A stretch of 64,000 nucleotides of DNA from Pseudomonas sp. B21-028. Its GTDB lineage: Bacteria > Pseudomonadota > Gammaproteobacteria > Pseudomonadales > Pseudomonadaceae. The stretch spans positions 2,728,001-2,792,000 of the forward strand of contig NZ_CP087184.1 in the NCBI RefSeq assembly GCF_024749045.1, in the 5' to 3' direction. This document shows positions 46,401-55,120 of this stretch, in pieces; positions within the stretch are counted from its first letter, which is position 1, and the number at the start of each line of letters is the position of its first letter. The notes under the pieces were generated by a model that saw only the letters and a list, made by a program, of their open reading frames with translations, was not told where the DNA came from and searched no databases. Made by a program: the position numbers and the translations under genes.

Positions 46401-47604
46401 CGAAGTACTGGCGCAGGCGTGTCGGTGGCACGTCGGTGACAATGGCCTGGGAATAACGACCCGCCCGCCCCAGGCTGATTGCGCGCTCGTCGATATCGGT
46501 GGCGAACAGCTGCAACTGGGCTTTGCTGCCTTTGATCTGCAACTGATCATCGAGCAGCATCGCCAGGCTGTAGACTTCCTCTCCGGTGGAACAGCCCGCC
46601 GACCAGACGCGCAGCTCCTCATGTTCCGGGCGCGGCGTGTTCAAGGCCGCGACCAATTGCGGCAGCACGTCGCGTTCCAGCGCTTCGAAGGCCTCACGGT
46701 CGCGAAAAAAGTTGGTGACGCCAATCAGCATGTCGCCCAGCAGTGCCTTCGGCTCCTCCGGGTTGCTTTGCAGATACTGGAGGTAGGCCGCCAGGTCGGG
46801 TTGGGCGGTGACTTGCATCCGCCGTTCGATCCGACGCAGCACCGTAGCGCGCTTATAGTGCTTGAAATCATGACCGGTGCTGGTGCGCAGATGGGTCAGG
46901 ATGTCGTGCAGACGTTGCTCGGCGATGACCGCTTCCTGCTCTGTGGCGGGTGCCAGGCTCTTCAGCTCAGGATCATTGGCGATGGGGAGCGTGATCGCTT
47001 GAGAATTACGCCACAGTTCGAGGATTTTCTGTGGCATGTCCACCACCGGCAGCACCAGGTCGACCATGCGCGTATCGATGGCGGCGCGAGGCATACCGTC
47101 GAACTCGGCGTCTTCCGGCGACTGAGCCAGGGTAACGCCACCCTGTTCCTTGATCCGTGACAGCCCCACGGCGCCGTCCGAGCCGCTGCCCGACAGCACC
47201 ACACAAAAGGCTCGCTCGCGGTGAACGTCGGCGAGGTCGCGGAAGAACAGGTCAATGGCGCAGTGCCGATCGAGGGTGGAAATCGCGGGACTGATATTCA
47301 GGTAGCCGTCGTTCATCGCCAATTGCTGCGCTGGCGAAATGACATAAACGTGGTTCTTTTCAATGGGCACGGTCTGCGTGACCTGCACAACCGGCATCCT
47401 GGTCGATTGCTGGATGATTTGGTCGGCAATGCTTTGATGATCAGGCGACAGGTGCAGGACAATCACGAAGGCCATGCCGGTTTCCTGTGGCATGTTCTCG
47501 AAGAACAGCTTAATCGCCTGCAAACCGCCCGCGGACGCGCCAATCCCGACGACGCCGAACTCCAGGTGCGAGGCGGTTTTATTCAACTGTGATGGCGTTG
47601 TCAT
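43489..47604 (-). CDS. CheB-CheR-PAS hybrid histidine kinase with receiver
   Basis: 1371 aa from ATG 47604 (the ATG at 47706 only adds a low-complexity leader). Order: CheB methylesterase ~15-195 (GIGASAGGLQAIKLF, HLSPDH, SGSGSDGAVGL, the S-H-D set); CheR ~210-470 (VWSAGCSTGEEVYSLAML for SAM, NLLIYLD); coiled coil ~650-740; two PAS domains ~750-985; HisKA with MSHELKHPLNLIQLNAE; HATPase (NALKFTPPTGH, DTGAGIAVENLEHVFD); C-terminal receiver (LIISDLGMPVMNG). No receptor or che genes are nearby, so it is a stand-alone signalling protein rather than part of a chemotaxis operon. Input unknown. Confidence 0.93.
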   Translation of the reverse strand: MTTPSQLNKTASHLEFGVVGIGASAGGLQAIKLFFENMPQETGMAFVIVLHLSPDHQSIADQIIQQSTRMPVVQVTQTVPIEKNHVYVISPAQQLAMNDGYLNISPAISTLDRHCAIDLFFRDLADVHRERAFCVVLSGSGSDGAVGLSRIKEQGGVTLAQSPEDAEFDGMPRAAIDTRMVDLVLPVVDMPQKILELWRNSQAITLPIANDPELKSLAPATEQEAVIAEQRLHDILTHLRTSTGHDFKHYKRATVLRRIERRMQVTAQPDLAAYLQYLQSNPEEPKALLGDMLIGVTNFFRDREAFEALERDVLPQLVAALNTPRPEHEELRVWSAGCSTGEEVYSLAMLLDDQLQIKGSKAQLQLFATDIDERAISLGRAGRYSQAIVTDVPPTRLRQYFVKEDDHYRIRKEIREKVLFAKHSLLADPPFSQIDLIVCRNLLIYLDREVQREILQMFHFALRPGGFLFLGSSESADACHELFTPVDKRNRIFRAKSGSPNSRRIPTMPRGGYIRSSSHGNTLPELKNHVQPKLSFADIHRRAIERAAPPSMIVDTNADILHMSEGAGRFLRHVGGELSRNLLTLILPVLRLEIRTTLFQVQQSGLAVKSRDVSIKREDRLLRIDMIVQPYKDEQSESDYLLVIFEESDIDSAEAAMAQVQTESQVLSNLERELQRTKLHLQDTIEQSEVSNEELKASNEEMQAINEELRSATEELETSKEELQSINEELLTVNFELKTKVEETDKVNDYLTNLIASTDIATVFVDRSMRIRWFTPRATEIFNMLPVDTGRSLLDITHRLDYADLADDAAQVFETLNMIEREVSSNSDKRWYIARLLPYRSSEDHIDGTVLTFIDITTRRAAEEELRLGEERMRLVAESTHDYAIIILDEEGVITHWNKGAELIFGYRKAEAEGASYEFIFSEDDRAKGAPEAELRTARAHGRAEDERWHKRKDGSLFYCSGEVTLLSGDHLQGYVKIARDLTGHQQEHEKQTQELKQSRNTISLKDEFFAVMSHELKHPLNLIQLNAEMLRRLPITRTSSSAAKAVETIRDAVNSQARIIDDLLDVARVRTGKLKLQPTRIDLVEVLRDIYTVVVNEQHQTQVDLQLPDAPLIVHADPTRVDQIIWNLVNNALKFTPPTGHIQLIARRQDQMARIDIKDTGAGIAVENLEHVFDMFGQAEKQQVHHQREGLGIGLSLVRQLTEAQHGTVQVTSAGLGAGCTFSICLPLAAPESKTVPIAAVESASGKLDGLNILLVDDSPQVLETMKMLLEMEDAQVLAFDQPLEALKAAESQRFDLIISDLGMPVMNGHQLISALRQLPLAKNVPAIALTGYGTHDDIQKSHAAGFDQHLGKPVSYDALIETIETLRRS

Positions 47605-47771
47605 GGGACTTCTCTTGATAAAGCGACGACCTGACGCCGCACACATCGGATGTTCGCCTCGACCAGGCGAAGGGTGAAGCGGTGGAATGCTGCACCAAAC
47701 GATCATTGTACGCTATGTGATGGATTGGTCTCTGAAGGGGGGCTGCATCGGTGGAGAGTGTCTGTTTGACA

Positions 47772-47951
47772 CACAGCGTTGTCGGCCAAAACCTGAACAG
47801 TGGTTTCAAGAACAACCCCCACCCACTCAGTGCGGCGTGCCCGCAGCGGCTGCTTGCGTGAGGCAATACGGGCGCTCTGGCGCTGGAGCATGGGCGGCTT
47901 GGGCGTCTTGGGGAAACGCGAATAGCGAATGGGGCGAATCACTCGCATCAT
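47772..47951 (-). pseudogene. TetR-family regulator, N-terminal fragment
   Basis: Reads MMRVIRPIRYSRFPKTPKPP, then SRKQPLRARRTEWVGVVLET and TVQVLADNAV, the region just before and into the first helix of a TetR DNA-binding domain (RKQPxQARSTE...ILEAAxQVLA). The HTH and ligand domain are absent and the reading turns into unrelated sequence after ~47772. It is divergent from the O-methyltransferase gene, the normal place for its repressor. The rest of 47605-48002 holds no other gene. Confidence 0.55.
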
Positions 47952-47961
47952 TTAAATGCGA
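47943..47961. promoter_or_regulatory. Palindrome TCGCAT-N7-ATGCGA, probable former TetR operator
   Basis: A perfect 6-bp inverted repeat overlapping the start of the TetR fragment, with a further TCGCAT half-site just downstream (~47970). Located 41 bp before the O-methyltransferase start. Confidence 0.5.
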
Positions 47962-48002
47962 CGAATCAATCGCATTTTGATCCTCTACCGACGGAAACAA
48001 TC

Positions 48003-48659
48003 ATGATCACCTTGACCACAAAACCCCTGGCAACCCTGATCGAACGCCTCTACACCCAGGCCAGCGCGGCCACCAGCCCGGTGCTGGACACGGTGCCAAG
48101 CGAAGAACGCGAGCGCCTGATGCGCAGCAAGACCGAATACCTCGAACTCTACGGGATGCTCAAGGACTTGTGGCTGCCGGTCTCCCGCGACACCGGCAAG
48201 CTGCTGTACATGCTTGCACGCAGCGCAAAGGCCAGGGCCATCGTCGAATTCGGCACTTCGTTCGGCTTGTCTACCCTGCACCTGGCGGCGGCGCTGCGGG
48301 ACAATGGCGGCGGTGTGCTGATCGGCAGTGAATTCGAACCCTCGAAAGTCGCCCTGGCGCGTCGCCACTTCGTTGAAGGCGGGGTCGACGACCTGGTGGA
48401 CATCCGCGAAGGCGATGCACTGGTTACCCTGGCCACCAACCTCCCGGAGGCGGTCGACCTGCTCCTGCTCGATGGCGCCAAGGCGCTCTACGGCGACGTG
48501 TTGGGCCTGGTTGAAAAGCACCTGCGCCCAGGCGCCCTGGTGGTGGCGGACAACACCGATTACTGCCCTGGATACCTGGCTTACGTGCGTTCGCCGCAGA
48601 GTGGTTACCTCTCAGTGCCTTTTGCGGATGACATTGAAGTGTCGATGCGCCTGGGGTGA
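48003..48659 (+). CDS. Class I SAM-dependent O-methyltransferase
   Basis: 218 aa. The SAM-binding glycine motif is in IVEFGTSFGLSTLHLAAAL, the acidic residue binding the ribose is in LIGSEFEPSKVALAR, and DLLLLDGAKALYGDVL with VVADNTDYCPGY matches the metal-dependent catechol/caffeoyl-CoA O-methyltransferase fold (DG...N). Substrate unknown. It is divergent from a broken TetR gene and convergent with the LysR gene. Confidence 0.88.
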   Translation: MITLTTKPLATLIERLYTQASAATSPVLDTVPSEERERLMRSKTEYLELYGMLKDLWLPVSRDTGKLLYMLARSAKARAIVEFGTSFGLSTLHLAAALRDNGGGVLIGSEFEPSKVALARRHFVEGGVDDLVDIREGDALVTLATNLPEAVDLLLLDGAKALYGDVLGLVEKHLRPGALVVADNTDYCPGYLAYVRSPQSGYLSVPFADDIEVSMRLG

Positions 48660-48686
48660 TACAGGCCTCTTGAGAGGCTAGCGGGA

Positions 48687-48710
48687 TCGGTGGGGTTGTT
48701 CACCCACCGA
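48687..48710. terminator. Bidirectional hairpin between O-methyltransferase and LysR genes
   Basis: Stem TCGGTGGG/CCCACCGA with an 8-nt loop in the 55-bp gap between convergent genes. No long T-run, so the function is inferred from position. Confidence 0.45.
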
Positions 48711-48714
48711 CCGG

Positions 48715-49674
48715 TCAACCCTGTCTTGCTGCGGCCGCTTCATTCACCACCTCATCCCACGCCGGCGTTGCGGGAAACAGCTCAAGCAGAAAGGCAATGA
48801 AGGCTTTCACGTTAGGGCTACCGCGACGGCTTTCCGGCCACAAGGCGGTGATGGAGAAGCGTTCCGCGGTGAACTGGGGGAGGATTGGAATCAGTTCTCC
48901 GCGGCGCACATAGGGCGCAGCCACGTAGTGCGGCGTGATACCGATGCCTCCTCCGGCCGCCATGATGGCCGCGACCGCGTCGCTGACATCCACGGTGAAT
49001 GCAGCGTCGGGATTCCACTCAAGTTGTTTGTCGCCGGCCTGAAAGGGCCAGCGCAGACTTTGCCCGGTACTCTGGTAGCGAAAGTTCACGCACTCGTGTT
49101 CCGCAAGTTCTTCAGCGGTTGTCGGCATGCCTTTGCGTTGGAGGTACCGGGGCGAGGCAAACGCGCCGATTCGATGAGGTCCCAGGGGGCGCGAAACCAG
49201 GCGTGAATCGGTGAGGTTCCCCACGCGAATGGCGACGTCGATTCCTTGCTCGATGATGTCGGAATACTGATCGCCGAGCCGCAGGTCGATTGCCAGTTTG
49301 GGGTATTGCTCACGGAACCTGGGCAACGCAGGCGCCAGGATGTTCACGCCGATGGGGAGGGACGCCGTGACTTTCAAGACACCAGAAGGCTCGGCGCGGG
49401 ACGCGACGGCGGCCTGGTCGATTTCTTCGACCTCTCGCAGGATTCGCAACGCCCGTTCGTAAAGATCCCGTCCTTCCGGCGTGAGGGTCAGGGAGCGCGT
49501 CGTGCGGGTGAACAACATCAGTCCGAAGTGCTCCTCGAGCCGCTGCACGCTCTTGCTGACGGCGGAGGGGGACACCGAGAGCGCCCGCGCCGCAGCGGTA
49601 TAGCTGCCCAGGGAAGCGGCGCGCGCGAATGCGATAAGCCCGGTAAGACGGTCTAAACCAATTTGTGCCTTCAT
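48715..49674 (-). CDS. LysR-family transcriptional regulator
   Basis: 319 aa. N-terminal winged HTH: ASLGSYTAAARALSVSPSAV then SKSVQRLEEHFGLMLFTRTT. The effector domain starts LKVTASLPIGVNILAPALPRF, the CrgA-like branch of LysR proteins. Divergent from the SDR gene at 49774 with a 99-bp gap, so it most likely controls that gene and itself. Confidence 0.92.
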   Translation of the reverse strand: MKAQIGLDRLTGLIAFARAASLGSYTAAARALSVSPSAVSKSVQRLEEHFGLMLFTRTTRSLTLTPEGRDLYERALRILREVEEIDQAAVASRAEPSGVLKVTASLPIGVNILAPALPRFREQYPKLAIDLRLGDQYSDIIEQGIDVAIRVGNLTDSRLVSRPLGPHRIGAFASPRYLQRKGMPTTAEELAEHECVNFRYQSTGQSLRWPFQAGDKQLEWNPDAAFTVDVSDAVAAIMAAGGGIGITPHYVAAPYVRRGELIPILPQFTAERFSITALWPESRRGSPNVKAFIAFLLELFPATPAWDEVVNEAAAARQG

Positions 49675-49773
49675 GGCACTAGTAAAGCGACTTCCGCCCC
49701 AATTATCAATCCTCGCTCACGACCTTACGCTTGCTCCATCACACGCCATCCTGGCGCTCACTGGAGACTCGAT

Positions 49774-50514
49774 ATGACCATCACCCCTGTCCTTGCATCC
49801 AATCTCACGGGCCGTACGGTCGTCCTCTTCGGCGGTACGTCGGGCATCGGCCTGGCCGCCGCGATACAGGCGAAGGCGGCCGGCGCCAAGGTCGTGGTCA
49901 TCGGCTCGAATGCGGCCCGTGCCGAGCAGGCGGCGAAGGAACACGACCTGGATGGATGGCGCGCGGCCGACGTGACCCGCCGTGAGGCGGTCGAAGCTGC
50001 ATTGGCGGACATTCCTGTGGTCGATCACCTGGTGCTGCTCGCCGGTACGTTCGTCACCGGAACCATCCTGACCGCTGACGTCGATCATCTGCGCCGGGCG
50101 TTCGACGAGCGTATCTGGGCGTCCATCAACACGATCCGTACCCTGGGTGACAGGTTATCCAAGGCAGGATCGATCACCTTCATCTCGGGTGCGCTCGCTG
50201 ATCGACCCAATGCCCATGGCACTGCCGTCATCGGGGCGGCATCGGCCGCCATGGAGTCGCTGGCCCGTGGCCTGGCCCTGGAGTTGGCGCCGATTCGGGT
50301 GAACACCCTGTCACCCGGCCCGATCGACACCCCGATCTTCAGCAAGGCATTGGGCGAAGGCCGCGACGCCTACGTGGCCGTCCTGGAACAGGCTTTGCCG
50401 TTGCATCGCCTTGGCACACCGGAGGAAGCCGGTGCTGCAACGGTGTTCTTGATGACCAACACGTTCATGAACGGTGCCGTGCTCAACGTTGATGGCGGTG
50501 TTCGACTGGTCTGA
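49774..50514 (+). CDS. SDR-family protein lacking the YxxxK catalytic motif
   Basis: 246 aa from ATG 49774 with GGAG 8 nt upstream. The cofactor loop GGTSGIG and the fold are clear, and the C-terminal LNVDGGVRLV and RVNTLSPGPIDTPIF are typical. Where classical SDRs have YxxxK the sequence reads SGALADRPNAHGTAVIGAAS then AAME, so the catalytic Tyr and Lys are both missing. A known SDR side-branch has this change. The 3' end overlaps the convergent MFS gene by 32 bp. Beside the LysR gene, it is its likely target. Confidence 0.87.
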   Translation: MTITPVLASNLTGRTVVLFGGTSGIGLAAAIQAKAAGAKVVVIGSNAARAEQAAKEHDLDGWRAADVTRREAVEAALADIPVVDHLVLLAGTFVTGTILTADVDHLRRAFDERIWASINTIRTLGDRLSKAGSITFISGALADRPNAHGTAVIGAASAAMESLARGLALELAPIRVNTLSPGPIDTPIFSKALGEGRDAYVAVLEQALPLHRLGTPEEAGAATVFLMTNTFMNGAVLNVDGGVRLV

Positions 50515-51751
50515 CCCTGATGGGGCGAGCGGATGCGCCTCGGTAGAACGACAGGATGGCGAGCGCCTGCACGGCGACGACGGCGGTCACGACGGCGGCG
50601 ATGGCTTGATTCGGATGGCTGAAGGCAGCGCGCACGAGGCCGAAGAACGCAGGGGCGAAGGCGTAGGAGCCCTGGCTGATCGCGACCATCAGCGCGATGA
50701 CCCTGGCGGTGTGTTCACGGCTGAACTCGGTCTGTGCGATCAGCGGCGGCAAGGAAGTAGCGTTGCCGATGCCCGAGCCGATCAGCACCATCGCCGTCCA
50801 GGCCACGGACGGGTGCCGGTCCAGGCCGAGGAGCATCAGAGTCCCAACCATCTGGATGGCATAACCGAGGCAGGCCAGCAGCCTGCGGTTGATGCCTTGG
50901 GTCATCAGGCGCGCGGCGATGTAGCGTCCACCCATGGCACTGGCGGTGGCCAGGCCCATGGCAAGCGAGGCGTCGTGGGCTCCCATGCGTCCCGCCAGGA
51001 TCGAGTATAGGTGCGCAATCAGGCCGATCTGGGCGAACAGTCCCAGGGACATGCCAGTTGCCAGTGTGCGGAAATTTGCCACCTTGAGCGTCTGCATGGC
51101 GGTCCACGGCGCGGCGCCGGTGGCAGGTATCACGGGGTCGGGTTGGTCGGCATCGTCAGGATGCTGTCCCAGGCTTCGCGGGCTCTTGTTGAACACCAGA
51201 AAGGCGAAGGTCCCGATGATCAGCACGGCCGCGAGGCTGATCAGCAGCGCCGCCGTGGCGAAGCCAAAACCCTCGATCAGCCATACCCACAGCGGCGAAA
51301 AGACCACGCCGCCCATGCTTGCGCCGTTGTAGGCCTTGCCCAGGGCCTTGGGTCTTTCCTTGACGTACCACGGCGCGATGAGGGTATTGACGGCTGCCGC
51401 CCCCAAGGTCACCCAGCCGACACCCGAGCACACGGCACCGGCATACAGCACCCATAGCTGGCTGGCCTGGGCCCAGATATTCACGCCGATACCCAGGACA
51501 ATGCTGCCCAGCAGGATGATGGTTGGAATGCCGAAGCGGGCGTAGAACCTAGGCAAGTTGGCGATGATGATCGTGCCGCTGAGAAAGTGCAGGGTGACGG
51601 CCGTCGACACCTGGGCGATGGGCCAGCCTGTGCGCTCCATGACCGCCTGCATATAGATCGGCGGTCCATAAAAGCCGACTCCCCAACCGATCATCGCCAA
51701 GATGAACGTGCAGGCCAGTACGGTTTTTCCAAAAAAACGGGTGTGTTTCAT
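50483..51751 (-). CDS. MFS transporter
   Basis: 422 aa starting MKHTRFFGKTVLACTFILAM; ATG 51751 has GGAGGA 6 nt upstream, whereas ATG 51757 touches it. About 12 hydrophobic segments, with the central loop between halves at ~190-215 (NKSPRSLGQHPDDADQ). It resembles the oxalate/formate antiporter-like and monocarboxylate branch of MFS (GWGVGFYGPPIYMQAVMERT). Substrate unknown. Its end overlaps that of the SDR gene. Confidence 0.88.
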   Translation of the reverse strand: MKHTRFFGKTVLACTFILAMIGWGVGFYGPPIYMQAVMERTGWPIAQVSTAVTLHFLSGTIIIANLPRFYARFGIPTIILLGSIVLGIGVNIWAQASQLWVLYAGAVCSGVGWVTLGAAAVNTLIAPWYVKERPKALGKAYNGASMGGVVFSPLWVWLIEGFGFATAALLISLAAVLIIGTFAFLVFNKSPRSLGQHPDDADQPDPVIPATGAAPWTAMQTLKVANFRTLATGMSLGLFAQIGLIAHLYSILAGRMGAHDASLAMGLATASAMGGRYIAARLMTQGINRRLLACLGYAIQMVGTLMLLGLDRHPSVAWTAMVLIGSGIGNATSLPPLIAQTEFSREHTARVIALMVAISQGSYAFAPAFFGLVRAAFSHPNQAIAAVVTAVVAVQALAILSFYRGASARPIRVRPVEHRHQR

Positions 51752-51929
51752 CGCCATTCCTCCGTGTTGGCCCTCGAGATTATGTTCTCGACAGGGCTGT
51801 CACTTCGAGGCGCGTCGAATTATGGATGCTGGACAGGCCGAGCGGTGACGGGAGGGATATCGTTTGTGCCAGCGTCGGCTCCAGGGACATGCGGCTACAT
51901 TCCCATGACTGTTCCAAACAGGACAGCCG

Positions 51930-54809
51930 TTACAGAATCTCCGAGGCCGTTCTAAAGGGAATGTTCACACGTACACATACCCCCTGTCCGGGCGCACTGT
52001 CGATAGTGAGCGTTCCACCGAGCATGTGTCCTCGCTCGCGCATGCCCAGTATTCCAAGCGTGCGCTTGGACAGTCGATCCGGATCGAAGCCCATGCCGTT
52101 GTCTCTCACCTCGATCAGGAGGCATTCGACGTTGTTTTGCAGGTGGAGATCCACCCGGCTCGCTTGCGCATGACGAGCGACATTGGTCAAAGACTCCTGA
52201 ATCACTCGGAAAACCGCGGTGGCGCGTTCGTCATCCAGCTCCAATCGAACATCCGAAGCACTGAGCTGACAGTGAATGCCCGTGTTGCGTGAAAACTCGG
52301 AGACGAGCCATTCGAGCGCCGAAGTCAGTCCCATGTCCAGCGCAGAAGGACGCAGGCTGGTCGCAACGTTGCGTACGACCTGAATGATGTCGTCGATTCG
52401 GTTCATTAGCGTTTGGACTCGTTCCACCAACTGCGGCTGCTCGTTGCCGAATTGCAGGCGTAGCAACGAAACACCCATGCGCAGGGCCGTGAGTTGCTGC
52501 CCAAGTTCATCGTGAATTTCCCTGGCAATGCGCTTGCGCTCCTCCTCTCGCGTGGTCTCGCGATAGCTGGACAGTTGACGCAGTTGCGCGTGGGACTGTT
52601 TGAGTCGTTCCTCTGTCGCGCGCATGGCACTGACGTCACGCCCGACAGCGAGAACAGTGACGAGTACGCCATGTTTATCACGTTCAGGCACCAGGCGAAC
52701 CTGATAGCAGGCCGTCTGGGCGCCTTGTTTGATCGGGACATCCAGCGACAGCTCTTCTTCGGTTGCTCTGTCGGCACGAATGATCGCTTCAAGCCTGTCT
52801 TGAAGATACTTCGCCGGCTCCAAACCAGACGATACTTCGCAAGGGGTCTTGCCAAGCAACACATCCAGAGAACGGCCAAGCACTGCTTGCGTCGCCGGGT
52901 TGGCATATTGGAACCGGCATTGCAGATCGAAGCGGGCAATCACATCCGGTGTGTTTTCAACCAACGCGCGAAATTCCTGCTCCCGGGCATGGATGACACG
53001 TTCCGCGTGCTTGCGCTCGGTGATGTCTCGGGCGATACCGACAACTCTCTGGAGGCGCCCACACGCGGCGCGCACAGGAATCAATGTGGTATGAAAGGTC
53101 CGACGCCCGGTGGGCAAATCAACCTCATCCTCCTCATCGAGCGGAGCGTCCTTCTCGACACAGCGTTGAAACTTTGCGATAGCGGCGGCGACTGCCTGTG
53201 GCGGCAACGTTTGCTCGACCATACTTCCGAGCAGCTCGGCCCGGCCTACCCCGACGGCGTGCTCAAAGGCAGGGTTGACCTCGATGTAACGCAAGCCTGT
53301 ATCTGTTATCTCGAGTAGAAATATCGGATCCAGGGAGTTGTCGAAAATGTCCCGGTAACGTTGCTCACTCTCCAGCAGTCGCTTTTCGGCCCGTTCGCGC
53401 GCGATGGCCAGGACAGCCAGATGACGGGCCTGGCGGGTACTGTCGCGTACCTTGAGCTGGAGGTGCTCATGGGCGTCCTGCACCCTATCGGCCATGGTGG
53501 CAAAGGCGCGGGCCAGCTCGCCTATTTCATCCGACGATTGGGCCGGTAGCTGCTCAGGGCGCAGGCGCTCCTTGCCCGTACCGAGCAGTTGAGTCGCCTG
53601 GACCAACCGGAACAGCGGAAGGGCGACCTGCTTTTGCAGTATGGAGCGCAGAATCAGTATCTCGACCAGCAGAGTCAGCAACCCAAGCACTACCACGATG
53701 ATCAGGTTATCGGTAATGGCCGGTGTCATCAGGGTCCGTGGGTAATGGACCGCGAGCGCCCAGGGGGTATCGGGAATGAGGCCCACGGCGACGATGTCAT
53801 CCGGTGTCTGGATTATCCGGGCGTGCCCGGGCACCAGCGCAGGAACGGCCTCGATCAACGGGTAATACTCAGTCATCTTGAGGGACCGGATGGAAGCATG
53901 GCCCGCGCTACGTTCAACTTGCTCCATGGTGCTTGGATGGTAGATCAGCGTGCCTTCGTCGTCGGCGATGAACAGCGTGCTGTACGCGCCCTGCATCGCA
54001 GGCTTGGCAGTGCGCACCATCAGGTCACCCAACAGTACATCGACGCAGGCCAGGATCTGGTGCTTGCCGAAGCTATCGACGACATCGGGCGTGGCGATGG
54101 TCGTCATCCAGGCCTTGTTGGAATAATCCCAGTACATCCGCGTAAACAGCGTGTCGCTTCCCGGTGAAGAAAACCCGCGCTCATAGAATTCATAGGTTTC
54201 GAGCTTGAGCGCATCCGGCCCCGCGTAGCTGAATACCTTGGCGATATCGGCGTCTTGATAGATGGGGAAACCTTTTTCAGGCACCACACCGTAAAAATTG
54301 AAAAGTCGGCCCTGACTGCTGGAGCCGTATTTGTAGGACAGAAGATAAGACAGGGCAAACCGCGCCCGGGTATCGTCGTCGGGCGTGATGTCCGGTGCGT
54401 AGGTCGCTGACATTCCGGCAAAGCGACGCCCGTCAGGCAACGGCTGGCCTTCGAACAACAGCGGACGCTGTGTATAGGAGCCGTCTTCGTGGCGATAGAA
54501 AATCTGTTGAAAGTCGTCCACCAGTTTGGATTTCATGCCGGGTAGAACCAGGGTTGCCTTGAACTCCTTCAGGAAGTTGCGTTGCAGATCCTTGATCTCC
54601 CGGAACGGCAAGGATTCGCGTTGCAAAGTCTGCTCGGTAGCCAGGAGCAATTGCTCGGTCACGTCCCGCTCGATCATCGTGGAGTTGACATAGTAGGAAA
54701 TCACCCCCGCGCTCAGCGACACCAGGCCGACACGCAATGTGGCGAGACGCAGGGCTCGCGTAGCGAGTGAGCTTCTATGAGATGCGACTCCGGGGGTGTC
54801 TTGTGTCAT
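51930..54809 (-). CDS. Membrane sensor histidine kinase, Cache-HAMP-PAS-PAS-HisKA_3 (NarL type)
   Basis: 959 aa, AAGGAAA upstream. TM1 ~22-45, a large periplasmic Cache-like domain ~46-370 (RPLLFEGQPLPDGRRFAGMS, DEGTLIYHPSTMEQV), TM2 ~372-395 (LIIVVVLGLLTLLVEILIL), HAMP to ~450, and two PAS domains (YRDIFDNSLDPIFLLEITD; FRALVENTPDVIARFDLQC). The HisKA_3 phospho-acceptor is in RIAREIHDELGQQLTALRMG, and a short HATPase follows (VRDNGMGFDPDRL, GILGMRERGHMLGG). Such kinases pair with NarL/FixJ-type regulators, none of which is in the window. Confidence 0.92.
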   Translation of the reverse strand: MTQDTPGVASHRSSLATRALRLATLRVGLVSLSAGVISYYVNSTMIERDVTEQLLLATEQTLQRESLPFREIKDLQRNFLKEFKATLVLPGMKSKLVDDFQQIFYRHEDGSYTQRPLLFEGQPLPDGRRFAGMSATYAPDITPDDDTRARFALSYLLSYKYGSSSQGRLFNFYGVVPEKGFPIYQDADIAKVFSYAGPDALKLETYEFYERGFSSPGSDTLFTRMYWDYSNKAWMTTIATPDVVDSFGKHQILACVDVLLGDLMVRTAKPAMQGAYSTLFIADDEGTLIYHPSTMEQVERSAGHASIRSLKMTEYYPLIEAVPALVPGHARIIQTPDDIVAVGLIPDTPWALAVHYPRTLMTPAITDNLIIVVVLGLLTLLVEILILRSILQKQVALPLFRLVQATQLLGTGKERLRPEQLPAQSSDEIGELARAFATMADRVQDAHEHLQLKVRDSTRQARHLAVLAIARERAEKRLLESEQRYRDIFDNSLDPIFLLEITDTGLRYIEVNPAFEHAVGVGRAELLGSMVEQTLPPQAVAAAIAKFQRCVEKDAPLDEEDEVDLPTGRRTFHTTLIPVRAACGRLQRVVGIARDITERKHAERVIHAREQEFRALVENTPDVIARFDLQCRFQYANPATQAVLGRSLDVLLGKTPCEVSSGLEPAKYLQDRLEAIIRADRATEEELSLDVPIKQGAQTACYQVRLVPERDKHGVLVTVLAVGRDVSAMRATEERLKQSHAQLRQLSSYRETTREEERKRIAREIHDELGQQLTALRMGVSLLRLQFGNEQPQLVERVQTLMNRIDDIIQVVRNVATSLRPSALDMGLTSALEWLVSEFSRNTGIHCQLSASDVRLELDDERATAVFRVIQESLTNVARHAQASRVDLHLQNNVECLLIEVRDNGMGFDPDRLSKRTLGILGMRERGHMLGGTLTIDSAPGQGVCVRVNIPFRTASEIL

Positions 54810-55120
54810 CTACCGATTTCCTTTGCCCCGTCTCTCAGACAGCGGCATTTGACCAGATCGAGCCCGCCGCCAGGTCGTGCATGGGAGGCCGCATCGTTCA
54901 ATGGCACGTCGAACAGTGTCGTAGAGGGCACTCGTGACTGCCTGCCCCGATACGACTCGTCCAGTTCATCGAGCGCACCTGGATACTTGTCCGTTTTCTT
55001 TAGAGGGATATCGGCACCAAATTCATTTGCTGAAAGTTATCTATCATCAAGCGGTCCCCGACGTCTGGTCTGTACCTGACGGGCCTACCACTGGCCAGGC
55101 AACGTCCGCGAGCTGGAAAT
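54810..55120. other. Intergenic region with a short sigma-54-activator-like fragment
   Basis: 311 bp with no gene. At 55083-55118 the plus strand reads AYHWPGNVRELE, the universal signature (WPGNVREL) of sigma-54-dependent activators, directly after a stop codon and running into the repeat array. It looks like a scrap of a lost activator gene. Confidence 0.35.
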
